A stretch of DNA of 35,248 bases from Phycisphaerae bacterium (GCA_017993835.1 JAGOLX010000060.1:1-35248), one strand, 5' to 3'; shown: positions 15,597-23,550, counted from the stretch's first letter. Translations and numbers: made by a program. The notes: generated by a model from the letters alone, not told the origin.

Positions 15597-16178
15597 CTAT
15601 GCTCCTTTCCGTCCGTCGCAATGAACCACCTCCTCGTCCGTGACCAGGAACTCCACAGGCTCATCGCTGTCCGTCGTGGGAATCAAATCCAATATCTGTT
15701 CTGCAAACGCCAATCCGCACCGGCACGCAGTCAACTCCCGGTTCGCGAAGAACCGGTCGTAGAACGACCCGCCGCGACCCAGCCGGTTGCCCATGCGGTC
15801 GAAGCCCAACGCGGGCGCCACCACCAGGTCGATCTGGCCGAATGGGATCGGCACGCCAGTGACCGGGTTGCGAAGTCCCCACGTCCCGGTGGAGAAGCCC
15901 GTATCGAGCGAGTTGATCTGCACGGGAATCATGTGCCGCTGCTGCCAGGAGATCTTGGGCACGGCCACCGTCTTGCCGAGCTGCCAGGCGTGCAGAATGG
16001 CTTCGGACGTGTCCACTTCGTGCGGGAGCGACAGGTACATCATGATGATCGATGCATTCTGATACTGCTGCGTGGCGATCAGATTGTGGCACGCCTTTCG
16101 GCTCTTCTCCTTCCGCTGCTCCGGCGATATGGCCAGCAGCCGATTACGCATTTCGCGACGCAGCTCAACCTTCTCCAT
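15597..16178 (-). CDS. 5-formyltetrahydrofolate cyclo-ligase
   Basis: Protein of about 193 residues, the family's normal length. It converts 5-formyl-THF with ATP to 5,10-methenyl-THF in the cytoplasm. Evidence: the N-terminal [15 protein letters not shown] helix, YLSLPHEVDTSEAI, KTVAVPKIS, and the strongly conserved APALGFDRMGNRLGRGGSFY containing the ATP/folate-binding G-rich loop. The start is uncertain. ATG 16178 fits the family N-terminus and overlaps the rarA 3' end by 14 bases; ATGs at 16199, 16205 and 16229 are in frame. It is the middle gene of a rarA, cyclo-ligase, L,D-transpeptidase set with almost no spacing. Confidence 0.9.
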   Translation of the reverse strand: MEKVELRREMRNRLLAISPEQRKEKSRKACHNLIATQQYQNASIIMMYLSLPHEVDTSEAILHAWQLGKTVAVPKISWQQRHMIPVQINSLDTGFSTGTWGLRNPVTGVPIPFGQIDLVVAPALGFDRMGNRLGRGGSFYDRFFANRELTACRCGLAFAEQILDLIPTTDSDEPVEFLVTDEEVVHCDGRKGA

Positions 16179-17580
16179 GGGCTTGTCTCTGGTCTTCATG
16201 GACATTCGTAGTTTCAGGCACTCGTCCATTAGATATCAAGCTTCGCAGCCTTTGTAAATGAAGCAGGACGTTTTTCTCATGTCCTGCGTCCTTGGGAACA
16301 TAGTACGTCTTGGGCGGCCCGGGCAGGTACTCCTGTGGGACGAAACCGCCCGTGTAATTGTGCGGATACTTGTAGTCCGCTCCGAATCCGGCCTTCTTCG
16401 CGGCCACGTAGTGGGCATCCTTCAAATGCGGGGGCACGGCCCGCACCGGTTCATTTCTGACATCGGCGGCGGCATTCCAGATCGCCGTTGCACTGGCGTT
16501 GGACTTCGGGGCGCAGGCGACGTAGATCGCGGCCTGGGCCAGGGCCAACTGGGCCTCCGGCAGCCCGACGAACTCCGAGATCTGGACGGCCGCCGCAGCC
16601 AGCACGGTCGCCATCGGATCGGCGTTGCCGACATCCTCGGCCGCACAGATGGCAATCCGGCGGGCGATGAAACGCGTATCCTCGCCCCCGGCCAGCATCC
16701 GGGCCAGCCAATAGACGGTTGCATCCGGGTCCGAACCTCTCATGCTCTTCTGCAAAGCGCTGGCGAGATCGTAATGCGTATCACCCGTCCCGTCGTAAAG
16801 GATGGCCTTCTGTTGTATCGACTCTTTCGCCGCTTCCAAATGAAATTTCACGCCCTGTCCGCCGGACTGGCTCATCTGGGAGAGCACCCCCACTTCCAGG
16901 GCGGTCAGCGCCTTGCGGACGTCTCCCTCGGACATCTCCGCCAGGAAGCTCAACGCCTGCTCGTCCGCCTGCACATGGAACTTGCCGAAACCCCGCTCGG
17001 GATCCTTCACGGCCCGTCGGAGCAACGCCAGGATATCCTCGCAGGCCACCGGCTCGAACCGGAACACCGTGCTGCGGGAAATCAAAGGACCGTTAATGGA
17101 GAAGTAGGGATTCTCCGTCGTCGCGCCGATGAGCGTGATAACGCCGGACTCGACGTCGTTGAGCAGGACGTCCTGCTGGGCGCGGTTGAACCGATGGATC
17201 TCGTCGATGAACAGGATGGTCTTGGCCCGGGCGGCGGCCAGCCTGTTCTTGGCCTCACCGATCACGTCGCGAATGTCCTTGACGCTCGCCGCGGGGGCAC
17301 TGAGGTAGTGGAATTTCGCCTTGGTCTGGTTGGCGATGACCATGGCCAGCGAGGTCTTGCCCACTCCCGGCGGGCCGTAGAACAGCACGCTGCTCAGCCG
17401 GTCGGCCTGAAGCATCCGCGTGAGCAGCTTCCCCGGTCCCAGGAAGTGCCGCTGGCCCACAAATTCGTCGAGGGTCCTCGGGCGCATTCGGGAGGCCAGA
17501 GGGGCGGCCGCCCCCAGGTTGGCCTTTTCCTGAGCCTCGAACAACATTCCATCGTTGCGACGGTCGTGCATCGGGTTCAT
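16165..17580 (-). CDS. rarA: Replication-associated recombination protein A (RarA/MgsA AAA+ ATPase)
   Basis: Protein of about 471 residues. The N-terminus [20 protein letters not shown] is diagnostic. Walker A is [13 protein letters not shown], Walker [20 protein letters not shown], and sensor [11 protein letters not shown]. The C-terminal region has [33 protein letters not shown] and [16 protein letters not shown], all typical of RarA. It acts at stalled replication forks with SSB and RecA-related repair. Several starts are possible: ATG 17580 (GGA seven bases upstream), 17571 and 17547. The last would fit the usual MLFE-like family N-terminus and the TATAAT at 17579-17584. Confidence 0.93.
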   Translation of the reverse strand: MNPMHDRRNDGMLFEAQEKANLGAAAPLASRMRPRTLDEFVGQRHFLGPGKLLTRMLQADRLSSVLFYGPPGVGKTSLAMVIANQTKAKFHYLSAPAASVKDIRDVIGEAKNRLAAARAKTILFIDEIHRFNRAQQDVLLNDVESGVITLIGATTENPYFSINGPLISRSTVFRFEPVACEDILALLRRAVKDPERGFGKFHVQADEQALSFLAEMSEGDVRKALTALEVGVLSQMSQSGGQGVKFHLEAAKESIQQKAILYDGTGDTHYDLASALQKSMRGSDPDATVYWLARMLAGGEDTRFIARRIAICAAEDVGNADPMATVLAAAAVQISEFVGLPEAQLALAQAAIYVACAPKSNASATAIWNAAADVRNEPVRAVPPHLKDAHYVAAKKAGFGADYKYPHNYTGGFVPQEYLPGPPKTYYVPKDAGHEKNVLLHLQRLRSLISNGRVPETTNVHEDQRQAHGEG

Positions 17581-17607
17581 TATAGGGTCCGCCGCACACG
17601 GCGTCGA
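17579..17607 (-). promoter_or_regulatory. Candidate promoter for rarA
   Basis: Minus-strand TCGACG (17602-17607), a 17-base spacer and a perfect TATAAT (17579-17584). It overlaps the ATG at 17580. If used, translation must start downstream, at 17547. Confidence 0.33.
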
Positions 17608-17729
17608 AGCTATTTGCGCGGGCCTCGGGACGGGCCGGCGGGAACGGCTGCCCGAGGCAGACACCGCGGGCGGCCGACGCCACGTGATCGCGCACGGGCG
17701 CCGGGGCGAGTCCAGATTCTGCGACTGCG

Positions 17730-17749
17730 GTATACAAGACTTTGTATAC
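17730..17749. promoter_or_regulatory. Perfect AT-rich palindrome, possible operator
   Basis: Perfect inverted repeat GTATACAA-GACT-TTGTATAC in the divergent rarA/beta-barrel intergenic region, in otherwise GC-rich sequence. Eight-base arms with a four-base centre fit a dimeric repressor site or a short hairpin. It is about 150 bases from either candidate promoter, so the target is unclear. Confidence 0.45.
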
Positions 17750-17896
17750 TCGAAATCTCGTGTATCTACCCGTCGCGCGTCGCGTCCCGCCGTTACAATA
17801 GGAAACCCCTGTCACATCACACCATATCCCCCTCTTTGCCGCGCCACACACACCCGTCACACCCGCAGGAAACACGAAAAAAAGCGATGTTTGCCA

Positions 17897-17924
17897 TTGA
17901 CTCCCCGACGCGATTCTGTACACT
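17897..17924 (+). promoter_or_regulatory. Candidate sigma-70-type promoter for the first beta-barrel gene
   Basis: TTGACT (17897-17902), a 16-base spacer and TACACT (17919-17924). The predicted start is near 17931, giving a leader of about 180 bases that holds a stem-loop and a short Cys/Arg-rich reading frame. Confidence 0.5.
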
Positions 17925-17943
17925 GCTACGAACGTAAACGCAT

Positions 17944-17965
17944 TGCGTATGGGGGTACATACGCA
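17944..17965 (+). other. Stem-loop in the 5' leader
   Basis: Perfect eight-base stem TGCGTATG (17944-17951) / CATACGCA (17958-17965) with a GGGGTA loop, just after the predicted transcription start and before the short leader frame. Possible mRNA-stabilising or regulatory structure. Confidence 0.5.
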
Positions 17966-17983
17966 GTACGGAGGCCGAAGGAT

Positions 17984-18085
17984 ATGAGAGCCAGAGCCAG
18001 GGATCGGCCATGCGATAGAGTGTGTTCCTGTTCTTATCGGAGCAGGTGCAGATGTGGTTGGCAACTCGTAAACCAGTGTGAGTGA
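17984..18085 (+). CDS. Possible 33-residue Cys/Arg-rich leader peptide
   Basis: Short open frame with ATG 17984, GGAGG nine bases upstream and TGA at 18083-18085, 24 bases before the next gene. The peptide has six Cys and eight Arg (CDRVCSCSYRSRCRCGW in the middle). It lies inside the predicted leader of the beta-barrel gene. It may be chance in GC-rich sequence; the good ribosome binding site and position are the only support. Confidence 0.22.
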   Translation: MRARARDRPCDRVCSCSYRSRCRCGWQLVNQCE

Positions 18086-18109
18086 CACAGATTTGAAAGG
18101 GGAGTACTT

Positions 18110-18679
18110 ATGAAACGCGGTTTGACGGTTTTGGCGGTGGCGAGTCTGGTGCTGGCCGGCGTGGCGAGCGCCTCGGTGCAACAAGGTGACACAGAGGTGA
18201 GCCTCAATGCCGGTATCGTGTCGGACAACGGCGCCGGGACTAATGGGAATTCCACGGACATCTATGGTGAGATCGGCCTGGGTTACTTCCTGACCGACAA
18301 CTTCCAGGCCGGCGTTTTGGCCGGAGTGGGTTGGTGGGATGACGAGCCGGCCGGGAGCAGTGACGGCGGTTCCGAGACCACGTACTACCGCTTCGGTGTG
18401 TCTGGCAAGTACCATTTCATGCCCACGAATCAGTGCGTACCGTACATCGGCGCCCGGATCGGCTACGGCTGGGACAAGACTGACTACGACGGCACCAACG
18501 CAGGCGACGGGACCGACGAAGGGATCTGGTATGGGCCGCTGGCCGGTCTTCGCTTCGAACTGAACGAGAACAACGATTTCTTCGCGGAGTATCAGTTCAC
18601 GCTGTATGCCGGTGACTACGACGATTCTTGGGATGAGACGCACGCAGTCTACCTGGGCATTATCCACCAGTTCAAGTAG
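18110..18679 (+). CDS. Small outer-membrane beta-barrel protein (paralogue 1)
   Basis: Protein of 189 residues with a signal peptide (about 1-21, LTVLAVASLVLAGVASA). The mature part has alternating strands with aromatic ends: LGYFLTDNFQAGVLAGVGWW, RFGVSGKYHFMPTNQCVPYI, GPLAGLRFELNENNDFFAEY, and a C-terminal LGIIHQFK. This is the layout of an eight-stranded OmpW/OmpA-like barrel. It shares KYHFxPTN, GPxAGLRxEL, NNDFFAEYQ, AGD and HQF with the next gene. AAAGGGGAG precedes the ATG. It is followed by a strong intrinsic terminator. Cargo or function unknown. Confidence 0.82.
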   Translation: MKRGLTVLAVASLVLAGVASASVQQGDTEVSLNAGIVSDNGAGTNGNSTDIYGEIGLGYFLTDNFQAGVLAGVGWWDDEPAGSSDGGSETTYYRFGVSGKYHFMPTNQCVPYIGARIGYGWDKTDYDGTNAGDGTDEGIWYGPLAGLRFELNENNDFFAEYQFTLYAGDYDDSWDETHAVYLGIIHQFK

Positions 18680-18743
18680 GATTCGAGGTCTCTGGACCGA
18701 GACCCTTGAGCTACACATAGCTCTTGCAGAGCAACAGAAAAGG

Positions 18744-18783
18744 ACGTTGTGGGTTCTCCAAGGAACTCGCAACGTTTTTTTTT
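18744..18783 (+). terminator. Rho-independent terminator after paralogue 1
   Basis: Stem with outer arms ACGTTG (18744-18749) and CAACGT (18770-18775) and inner GTTC/GAAC, a short loop, then nine T residues (18775-18783). It separates paralogue 1 from the next gene, which therefore needs its own promoter. Confidence 0.9.
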
Positions 18784-18843
18784 GCGCCGCCGGCCACGAT
18801 TATCGGTCTCTTCGGATTCCCGCATGGGCGTATCGTCTCCCTG

Positions 18844-18871
18844 TCAAGAGACAAGGCGAAACGGCCGATAA
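18844..18871 (+). promoter_or_regulatory. Candidate sigma-28-like promoter for paralogue 2
   Basis: Perfect GCCGATAA (18864-18871), the -10 consensus of flagellar-type sigma-28, preceded after 12 bases by TCAAGAGA (18844-18851), a partial match to TAAAGTTT. It lies downstream of the terminator at 18783 and about 100 bases before the ATG. The same arrangement is repeated at 19643-19670. Confidence 0.5.
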
Positions 18872-18971
18872 GGGGATCACGCCGGAGCACGCGCATGGAG
18901 ACGTCGTGATCCGTGCGATGAGACTGCTGTAAAGAGACCGTGAGTGGAAAACGCCTTGAAAGGAAACAGGT

Positions 18972-19628
18972 ATGAGACGCAGCTTCGTGCTATGCTTGGT
19001 AGTCTGCCTGGCTTTTGCCGGCGGTGCAAACGGTGCGGTCAGCAAAGGGGATGTCGAGCTCGACTTCCTCGGCGGCTTCACCACCCAGAATGCGGCCAGT
19101 GACGGCGTCGGCTTCGACGCCTGGTTCGTGTCGGGTTCGCTTGGGTACTTCTTCTCCGAGAACGTCCAGGCCAGCGTCGGCGCCTTCGGGATGTGGACTG
19201 AAACGCAGGCGTCCTCTATCCCCTACGACTACGAAGGATACGAGAGCGGACTGTACGGGTCCGCCGATATCGACATGGACATCAGCATCTACGGCATCGG
19301 GGTGAAGGGCAAGTACCACTTCGTGCCGACGAATCCGTGGGTGCCCTACGTGGGCGTCCAGGTCTTCTGGGCCACCGCGGACGTCCAGGCCACGATCAGC
19401 GGCACGATTGGCGAGGGTGACACCGCGGATACCTTCGCGGAGATGGATCTCTTGGACGAGAAGGTGGACGGCATGCTCTGGGGGCCTGTGGCCGGCCTGC
19501 GGTATGAGCTGACCAAGAACAACGACTTCTTCGCCGAGTACCAGTACCATGTGTGGGCCGGCGATCTGAACGATATCCTCGATGACGGCCATGCCCTGTT
19601 CCTCGGCCTGGTCCATCAGTTCCAGTAA
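18972..19628 (+). CDS. Small outer-membrane beta-barrel protein (paralogue 2)
   Basis: Protein of 218 residues with a signal peptide (about 1-21, FVLCLVVCLAFAGGANG, cleavage near AVSKGD). Mature strands include GSLGYFFSENVQASVGAFGM, GIGVKGKYHFVPTNPWVPYV, GPVAGLRYELTKNNDFFAEY and LGLVHQFQ, closely matching its neighbours at 18110 and 19768. An acidic loop lies between strands. AAAGGA precedes the start. Probable monomeric eight-stranded barrel in the outer membrane; function not known. Its leader is homologous to that of paralogue 3, so gene and promoter were duplicated together. Confidence 0.82.
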   Translation: MRRSFVLCLVVCLAFAGGANGAVSKGDVELDFLGGFTTQNAASDGVGFDAWFVSGSLGYFFSENVQASVGAFGMWTETQASSIPYDYEGYESGLYGSADIDMDISIYGIGVKGKYHFVPTNPWVPYVGVQVFWATADVQATISGTIGEGDTADTFAEMDLLDEKVDGMLWGPVAGLRYELTKNNDFFAEYQYHVWAGDLNDILDDGHALFLGLVHQFQ

Positions 19629-19642
19629 GATCATTTCCTGCT

Positions 19643-19670
19643 GAAGAAAACCGGCGAAGCAGCCGATAAA
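19643..19670 (+). promoter_or_regulatory. Candidate sigma-28-like promoter for paralogue 3
   Basis: TGAAGAAA (19643-19650), 12 bases, then a perfect GCCGATAA (19663-19670), 98 bases before the chosen ATG. Sequence from the -35-like block to ACGCC after the -10 aligns without gaps to 18844-18883. Confidence 0.5.
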
Positions 19671-19767
19671 CGGATGACGCCCGGGCGCCTCCGGGCGGCA
19701 GAGTCGGTGGGCCGCCGACGATCGTCGGCGCAGAGCCCGAGTGAGAAACACCATGAAAGGAATGGAT

Positions 19768-20463
19768 ATGGGACGTACTTTGATGCTGCTTTTGGCGACC
19801 TGTCTGGCCCTGGCGAGCGGGACGAATGCCTCGGTCAGGAAGGGCGACGTCGAGATCGAAATCCAGGGCGGTTGGCTCATGGAGAGCGCGCAGGAAGGAG
19901 ACATCGACAGCAGCGACCCCGTGATCGACTTCAGCGAAGTCCTGTCGGGGGCCACCGGAGCGGATCTGGACTCGTGGTTCGTCGGAGCCAGCGTGGGCCT
20001 CTTCACCAGCAGGAATTTCCAGATTGCCGTCTGCGGTTTCTACACACAGATGGATGGCGACGCGGAGACGTTCGAAATCGAGGTGGAGTCGGAGGCCCCC
20101 GCCGCGGAAGTCGACTTCGACGTGGATATGGATATGTACGGCATCGGTGGGCGGGTCCGATGGCACTTCTTGCCCGCCAAGAAGCTGGTGCCCTACGTCG
20201 GAGCGCAGGTCCTCTGGGCCACAGCGGACATCGATGTAGAGGTATCCGCAGCACCCGAGTACGCAGCCATGTTCCCCACGGAGACGGAAAGCGGTACCGA
20301 GAACGGCATCCTCTGGGGGCCGGTCGTCGGTCTGCGATATCAACTGGACAAGAAGCTCGAAGCCATTGTCGAGTACCAGTACCGCCTGTGGTCCGGCGAC
20401 ATCGGCGACATTCTGGACGACGGACACGCGATCTCCGCCGGCCTGTGTATCAAGTTGAACTAG
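19768..20463 (+). CDS. Small outer-membrane beta-barrel protein (paralogue 3)
   Basis: Protein of 231 residues with a signal peptide (MGRTLMLLLATCLALASGTN then A). Conserved strands: SVGLFTSRNFQIAVCGFYTQ, GIGGRVRWHFLPAKKLVPYV, GPVVGLRYQLDKKLEAIVEY and AGLCIKLN. Compared with paralogue 2 it has a longer acidic loop near EVESEAPAAEVDFDVDMDM. The frame opens at a GTG at 19741. ATG 19768 is chosen because AAAGGA lies just upstream and the leader aligns base for base with that of paralogue 2 up to this ATG. Role unknown. Confidence 0.82.
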   Translation: MGRTLMLLLATCLALASGTNASVRKGDVEIEIQGGWLMESAQEGDIDSSDPVIDFSEVLSGATGADLDSWFVGASVGLFTSRNFQIAVCGFYTQMDGDAETFEIEVESEAPAAEVDFDVDMDMYGIGGRVRWHFLPAKKLVPYVGAQVLWATADIDVEVSAAPEYAAMFPTETESGTENGILWGPVVGLRYQLDKKLEAIVEYQYRLWSGDIGDILDDGHAISAGLCIKLN

Positions 20464-20515
20464 ATTGGAACGAAACCCATCGCTTCGGATCCTCCCGAGG
20501 CATGTTGGACAAGAC

Positions 20516-20550
20516 GAAGCTGCGAATTCGCGAGGATTCGCAGCTTCTTC
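20516..20550 (+). terminator. Terminator-like hairpin after paralogue 3
   Basis: Perfect 12-base stem GAAGCTGCGAAT (20516-20527) / ATTCGCAGCTTC (20536-20547) with an eight-base loop. The following tract is only TTCTG, so termination may be partial or factor-assisted. Confidence 0.7.
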
Positions 20551-20570
20551 TGCTTCGACGAACACCCTGC

Positions 20571-20599
20571 TTGACGGGTCCGGGGTCCGCAGGTATAGT
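20571..20599 (+). promoter_or_regulatory. Strong candidate sigma-70-type promoter
   Basis: TTGACG (20571-20576), a 17-base spacer and TATAGT (20594-20599). It sits after the hairpin at 20516-20550 and about 100 bases before the gene at 20704. Confidence 0.7.
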
Positions 20600-20703
20600 G
20601 CCGACGGTGGAAGGACGCAGGAAACAAGCCGGAGATAGGAACTCCATCCGGCGCGTCGGGACATCAATCCCAAGCCAGTGGCTTGCGGAGAAAGGAGCGG
20701 GCA

Positions 20704-21579
20704 ATGAAGAACGTAGGGAACTTCACAACCACGGCGTTCCTGACGCTGACCCTGTGTGTCTCGGTCGTCTCCGCCGGCGCCCCGATGGGACTCTCGATCG
20801 CCACTCTCGCGGAGAGACAATGGTCCCTGGGCGGCGAATTCGCCTTCGAGCAGTCGGACATGGAGGCATTCGGCACAACCACCGAGACCTACGAGCTAGG
20901 CCCATCCACCTATGCCTACGCCCAATCGCTCGATGTCGAGGACTTCGAGACCAACATGGTCTTCGCCACGTTCGGTTACGGCCTATGCGACAACTGGAAC
21001 ATCTTCGTGCGGGCAGGAGTTGCGGACGGAGCGGATGACGTGATCCTCCACCCACAGACCAGTGCTTCCGGCGAGGACCGATTCGCCTTCGACGGGGACA
21101 TGGGACTCGCCTGGGGCGTGGGGACCCGGGCCACGTTCGCTCGGTCCGGCCCCTGGACCTTCGGCGGGCTGGTCCAGGTGACCTGGTTCGACCCTGGCGA
21201 TAGCGACTTTGCGTATGGCGACCCTGCCGACGCGGTCGAGGGCGCCGTGGCGGGAGACGCCCAGATCAAGTACTGGCAGACCCAGGTCGCTCTGACCGTC
21301 GCCTGCCAGATCGACACCTGGACGTTCTGGGCCGGGCCCTTCCTCCAGTACATCGAGGGCGACCTCGACCTGGAGGGACAGATCATCCTGGACGACGAGG
21401 GCATTGGCTACTTCAAGTCTTGCGCGGACATAGAGGAATCCTCTCAACTCGGCGCGCACTTCGGCGCTAACTGGGGATTCGCGAACCAGTGGAACCTGAG
21501 CATCGAGGGGCAAATCACCGGGGACTCCTGGCTCGTCGGCATCGGAACCACGTTCATTCCGGACACTTTCGGGCAATAG
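20704..21579 (+). CDS. Outer-membrane beta-barrel-type exported protein
   Basis: Protein of 291 residues with a signal peptide (about 1-25, TTTAFLTLTLCVSVVSAGA). The mature chain has repeated amphipathic strands with aromatic residues: WSLGGEFAFEQSDM, MVFATFGYGLCDNWNIFVRA, WTFGGLVQVTWFDPGD, VALTVACQIDTWTFWAGPF and SLEGQITGDSWLVGIGTTF, ending in FGQ. This is a larger barrel than the three paralogues upstream and not obviously their homologue. AAGGAG precedes ATG 20704; an in-frame start at 20683 has less support. It has its own promoter. The stop is 47 bases from the convergent polyprenyl synthase stop. Function unknown. Confidence 0.78.
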   Translation: MKNVGNFTTTAFLTLTLCVSVVSAGAPMGLSIATLAERQWSLGGEFAFEQSDMEAFGTTTETYELGPSTYAYAQSLDVEDFETNMVFATFGYGLCDNWNIFVRAGVADGADDVILHPQTSASGEDRFAFDGDMGLAWGVGTRATFARSGPWTFGGLVQVTWFDPGDSDFAYGDPADAVEGAVAGDAQIKYWQTQVALTVACQIDTWTFWAGPFLQYIEGDLDLEGQIILDDEGIGYFKSCADIEESSQLGAHFGANWGFANQWNLSIEGQITGDSWLVGIGTTFIPDTFGQ

Positions 21580-21626
21580 AGAACCGGCGTGGTCCGGCTG
21601 TCCACGGGCGGTCGTTGCCGAGAGGA

Positions 21627-22682
21627 TCACCCGGCCCGGTCGGCCATGAACCGGGCGGTCTCGGCGAGGGCGTCGCGAGCGTCGCCCGCCGGCACGGTAT
21701 CGAGAGCCTCCGTCGCCTTGGCGACGTACTCCTGTGCCCGCTCCCGGGCGTATTCCAGACTGCCGGCGTGTCGCAGCATGTCCGCCAAGTCGCATCGTGA
21801 GACGCTCTGCGACTCCAGCAGGGTTCGCACCTTGGTCTTCCGCGGCTCCTCCACGGTTCGCAGCAGGTGAATCACGGCCAGCGTGAGTTTGTCCTTGGCC
21901 ACATCACTGTGACCCGTCTTGCCCATGCGGATCTCGTCGCCCGTGATGTCGAGAAGATCGTCGGCGATTTGAAACGCGATGCCCGCGAACAGACCGAAGC
22001 GACTCAAAGACTCCACGGATCGCTCGTCCGCGTGGGCCAGCAGAGCCCCCAGTCGACAGCAGCCGCTGAAGAACGAGGCGCTCTTCTCCGTGATGATATC
22101 GAGGTACTGTGTCTCGTCGAGTTGCCAGTTGCCTCGTTGTCCGACCTGACGCAACTCCCCCTCGCAGACCCGGATGGCGGTCTGCGCGACGATCCTCGCG
22201 GCGGAAGCGTCGAGGTCCGCCGCCATGCGGAAAACCTGACTGAGCATGAAGTCGCCCAGGAGCACCGCGGATTCGTTGCCCCAGAGGTGATTCACCGTCG
22301 GGACCCCGCGGCGCATGTGGCCGTCGTCGATCACGTCGTCGTGCAGGAGCGTCGCGTGGTGGATCATCTCGACCATGGCGGACACGCGGATATGCTCGGG
22401 CGTCGGCGGCCCAAAACACGCGCCGGCCAGCAGGACCAGGGCGGGTCGAATCAGCTTGCCGCTGCGAGCATGGAGATGGCCGAGAAGGGCCGCCAGATCC
22501 CCTGCGGGATTGCGGGCCGTCAGCGACTGACGGATCAGTGCGCTCACCTGCCCAAGCTCCTCGTCGATCCGCCGAAACGAGGGGATTCCCCGCCACGGGG
22601 CACTCTCCCTATCGCTCATGCTGATCGACGATTCCATAGCTTGTGAGGGGCGAGTGCATGAATGCGGCAGAGCCCCGTCCAC
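21627..22682 (-). CDS. Polyprenyl diphosphate synthase (trans-isoprenyl type)
   Basis: Protein of about 351 residues that elongates allylic diphosphates with isopentenyl diphosphate, for quinone side chains or carrier lipid. First Asp-rich motif: HATLLHDDVIDDGHMRRG. Second: GIAFQIADDLLDITGD. GKLIRPALVLLAG and AVLLGDFMLSQVF are also family-conserved. Chain length cannot be read by eye. The start may be the GTG at 22682, which overlaps the upstream stop (TAGTG) and has AAGGGG six bases before it. Alternatives are ATG 22637 or 22619, the latter giving a family-typical length. Last gene of the long minus-strand cluster. Confidence 0.9.
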   Translation of the reverse strand: MDGALPHSCTRPSQAMESSISMSDRESAPWRGIPSFRRIDEELGQVSALIRQSLTARNPAGDLAALLGHLHARSGKLIRPALVLLAGACFGPPTPEHIRVSAMVEMIHHATLLHDDVIDDGHMRRGVPTVNHLWGNESAVLLGDFMLSQVFRMAADLDASAARIVAQTAIRVCEGELRQVGQRGNWQLDETQYLDIITEKSASFFSGCCRLGALLAHADERSVESLSRFGLFAGIAFQIADDLLDITGDEIRMGKTGHSDVAKDKLTLAVIHLLRTVEEPRKTKVRTLLESQSVSRCDLADMLRHAGSLEYARERAQEYVAKATEALDTVPAGDARDALAETARFMADRAG

Positions 22683-23548
22683 TATTGCCCCTTCCCATGG
22701 GCGTATGCGAAGAACTTCTCTCTCAGTCGTCGGGTGATGGGTCCCGGCTTGCCGTCGCCGATGGTCCTTCCGTCGATCTCGACCACCCCGATGACCTCGG
22801 CGGCGGTTCCCGTCAGGAAGAACTCTTCACACACGTACAGATCGCATCGGGTGAGGTTCTTCTCGACGACTTCCAGCCCCTCCCGTCGGGCCAGACGGAT
22901 GACGACGGCGCGTGTGACTCCCTCCAGACTGCCGGCCTCCACCGGCGGCGAGATGACCACGCCGTTTCGGACGATGAAGACGTTGTCCCCGGTCGCCTCA
23001 GCTACGTAGCCCTCGTGATTGTACATGATGGCTTCCGGCACATTCGAGTCCAACGCCTCGATCTTCGCCAGGATGTTGTTGAGGTAGTTCAGACTCTTCA
23101 CCTGGGGCGGGATCGCCAGTGGATGGTTCCGAACCGTCGTGGCGCTGATGACCTTCATGCCCTTCTCGTACAGCTCTTCCGGATAGAGCTGGATGCTGCT
23201 GGCGATGATGACCACGCTGCTCTTCTCGCAGTTGAACGGGTTCAGGCCCAGCGACCCGACCCCGCGGGTGACCAGCAAACGGATGTACCCGTCCACGATC
23301 CCATTGGCCTTGACGGTCGTCTCGATGGCGGCGACCATCTCCTCTTTCGTCACGGGCATGGACAGCCGGATGGCGAGCGCCGATTCATAGAGCCGCTTGA
23401 TGTGCGCATCGAGCTCGAACACCCTGCGACTGTAGACCCGAATCCCTTCGAAGACGCCATCTCCATAGAGCACGCCGTGATCGAAAACCGAGATTTTGGC
23501 ATCGGCTTCGTCCACCAGGCTTGTATTGAGCCAGATCTTCAAACCCAT
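22682..23548 (-). CDS. ilvE: Branched-chain amino acid aminotransferase-like enzyme (PLP class IV)
   Basis: Protein of 288 residues. SVFDHGVLYGDGVFEGIRVY is the class IV N-terminal signature. The PLP-binding Lys is in PQVKSLNYLNNILAK, and EATGDNVFIVRNGVV plus LEGVTRAVVIRLARREG match IlvE. It should transfer amino groups between 2-oxoglutarate and branched-chain 2-oxoacids, but D-amino-acid transaminase or aminodeoxychorismate lyase activity cannot be excluded by eye. ATG 23548 is chosen for GAGGTG five bases upstream. It starts two bases after the LolD stop, and its own stop overlaps the next start. Confidence 0.87.
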   Translation of the reverse strand: MGLKIWLNTSLVDEADAKISVFDHGVLYGDGVFEGIRVYSRRVFELDAHIKRLYESALAIRLSMPVTKEEMVAAIETTVKANGIVDGYIRLLVTRGVGSLGLNPFNCEKSSVVIIASSIQLYPEELYEKGMKVISATTVRNHPLAIPPQVKSLNYLNNILAKIEALDSNVPEAIMYNHEGYVAEATGDNVFIVRNGVVISPPVEAGSLEGVTRAVVIRLARREGLEVVEKNLTRCDLYVCEEFFLTGTAAEVIGVVEIDGRTIGDGKPGPITRRLREKFFAYAHGKGQ

Positions 23549-23550
23549 AC

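Noticed and set aside
16258-17937. Plus-strand open frame of 559 codons.
   Set aside because: Antisense to rarA, whose AAA+ motifs are unambiguous, and runs into non-coding sequence.
18784-18883. Possible known riboswitch (cyclic-di-GMP type) in the barrel leaders.
   Set aside because: Conserved GGGCAAACC and GACGCAAAGC cores are absent; GCCGATAA matches a sigma-28 -10 better.
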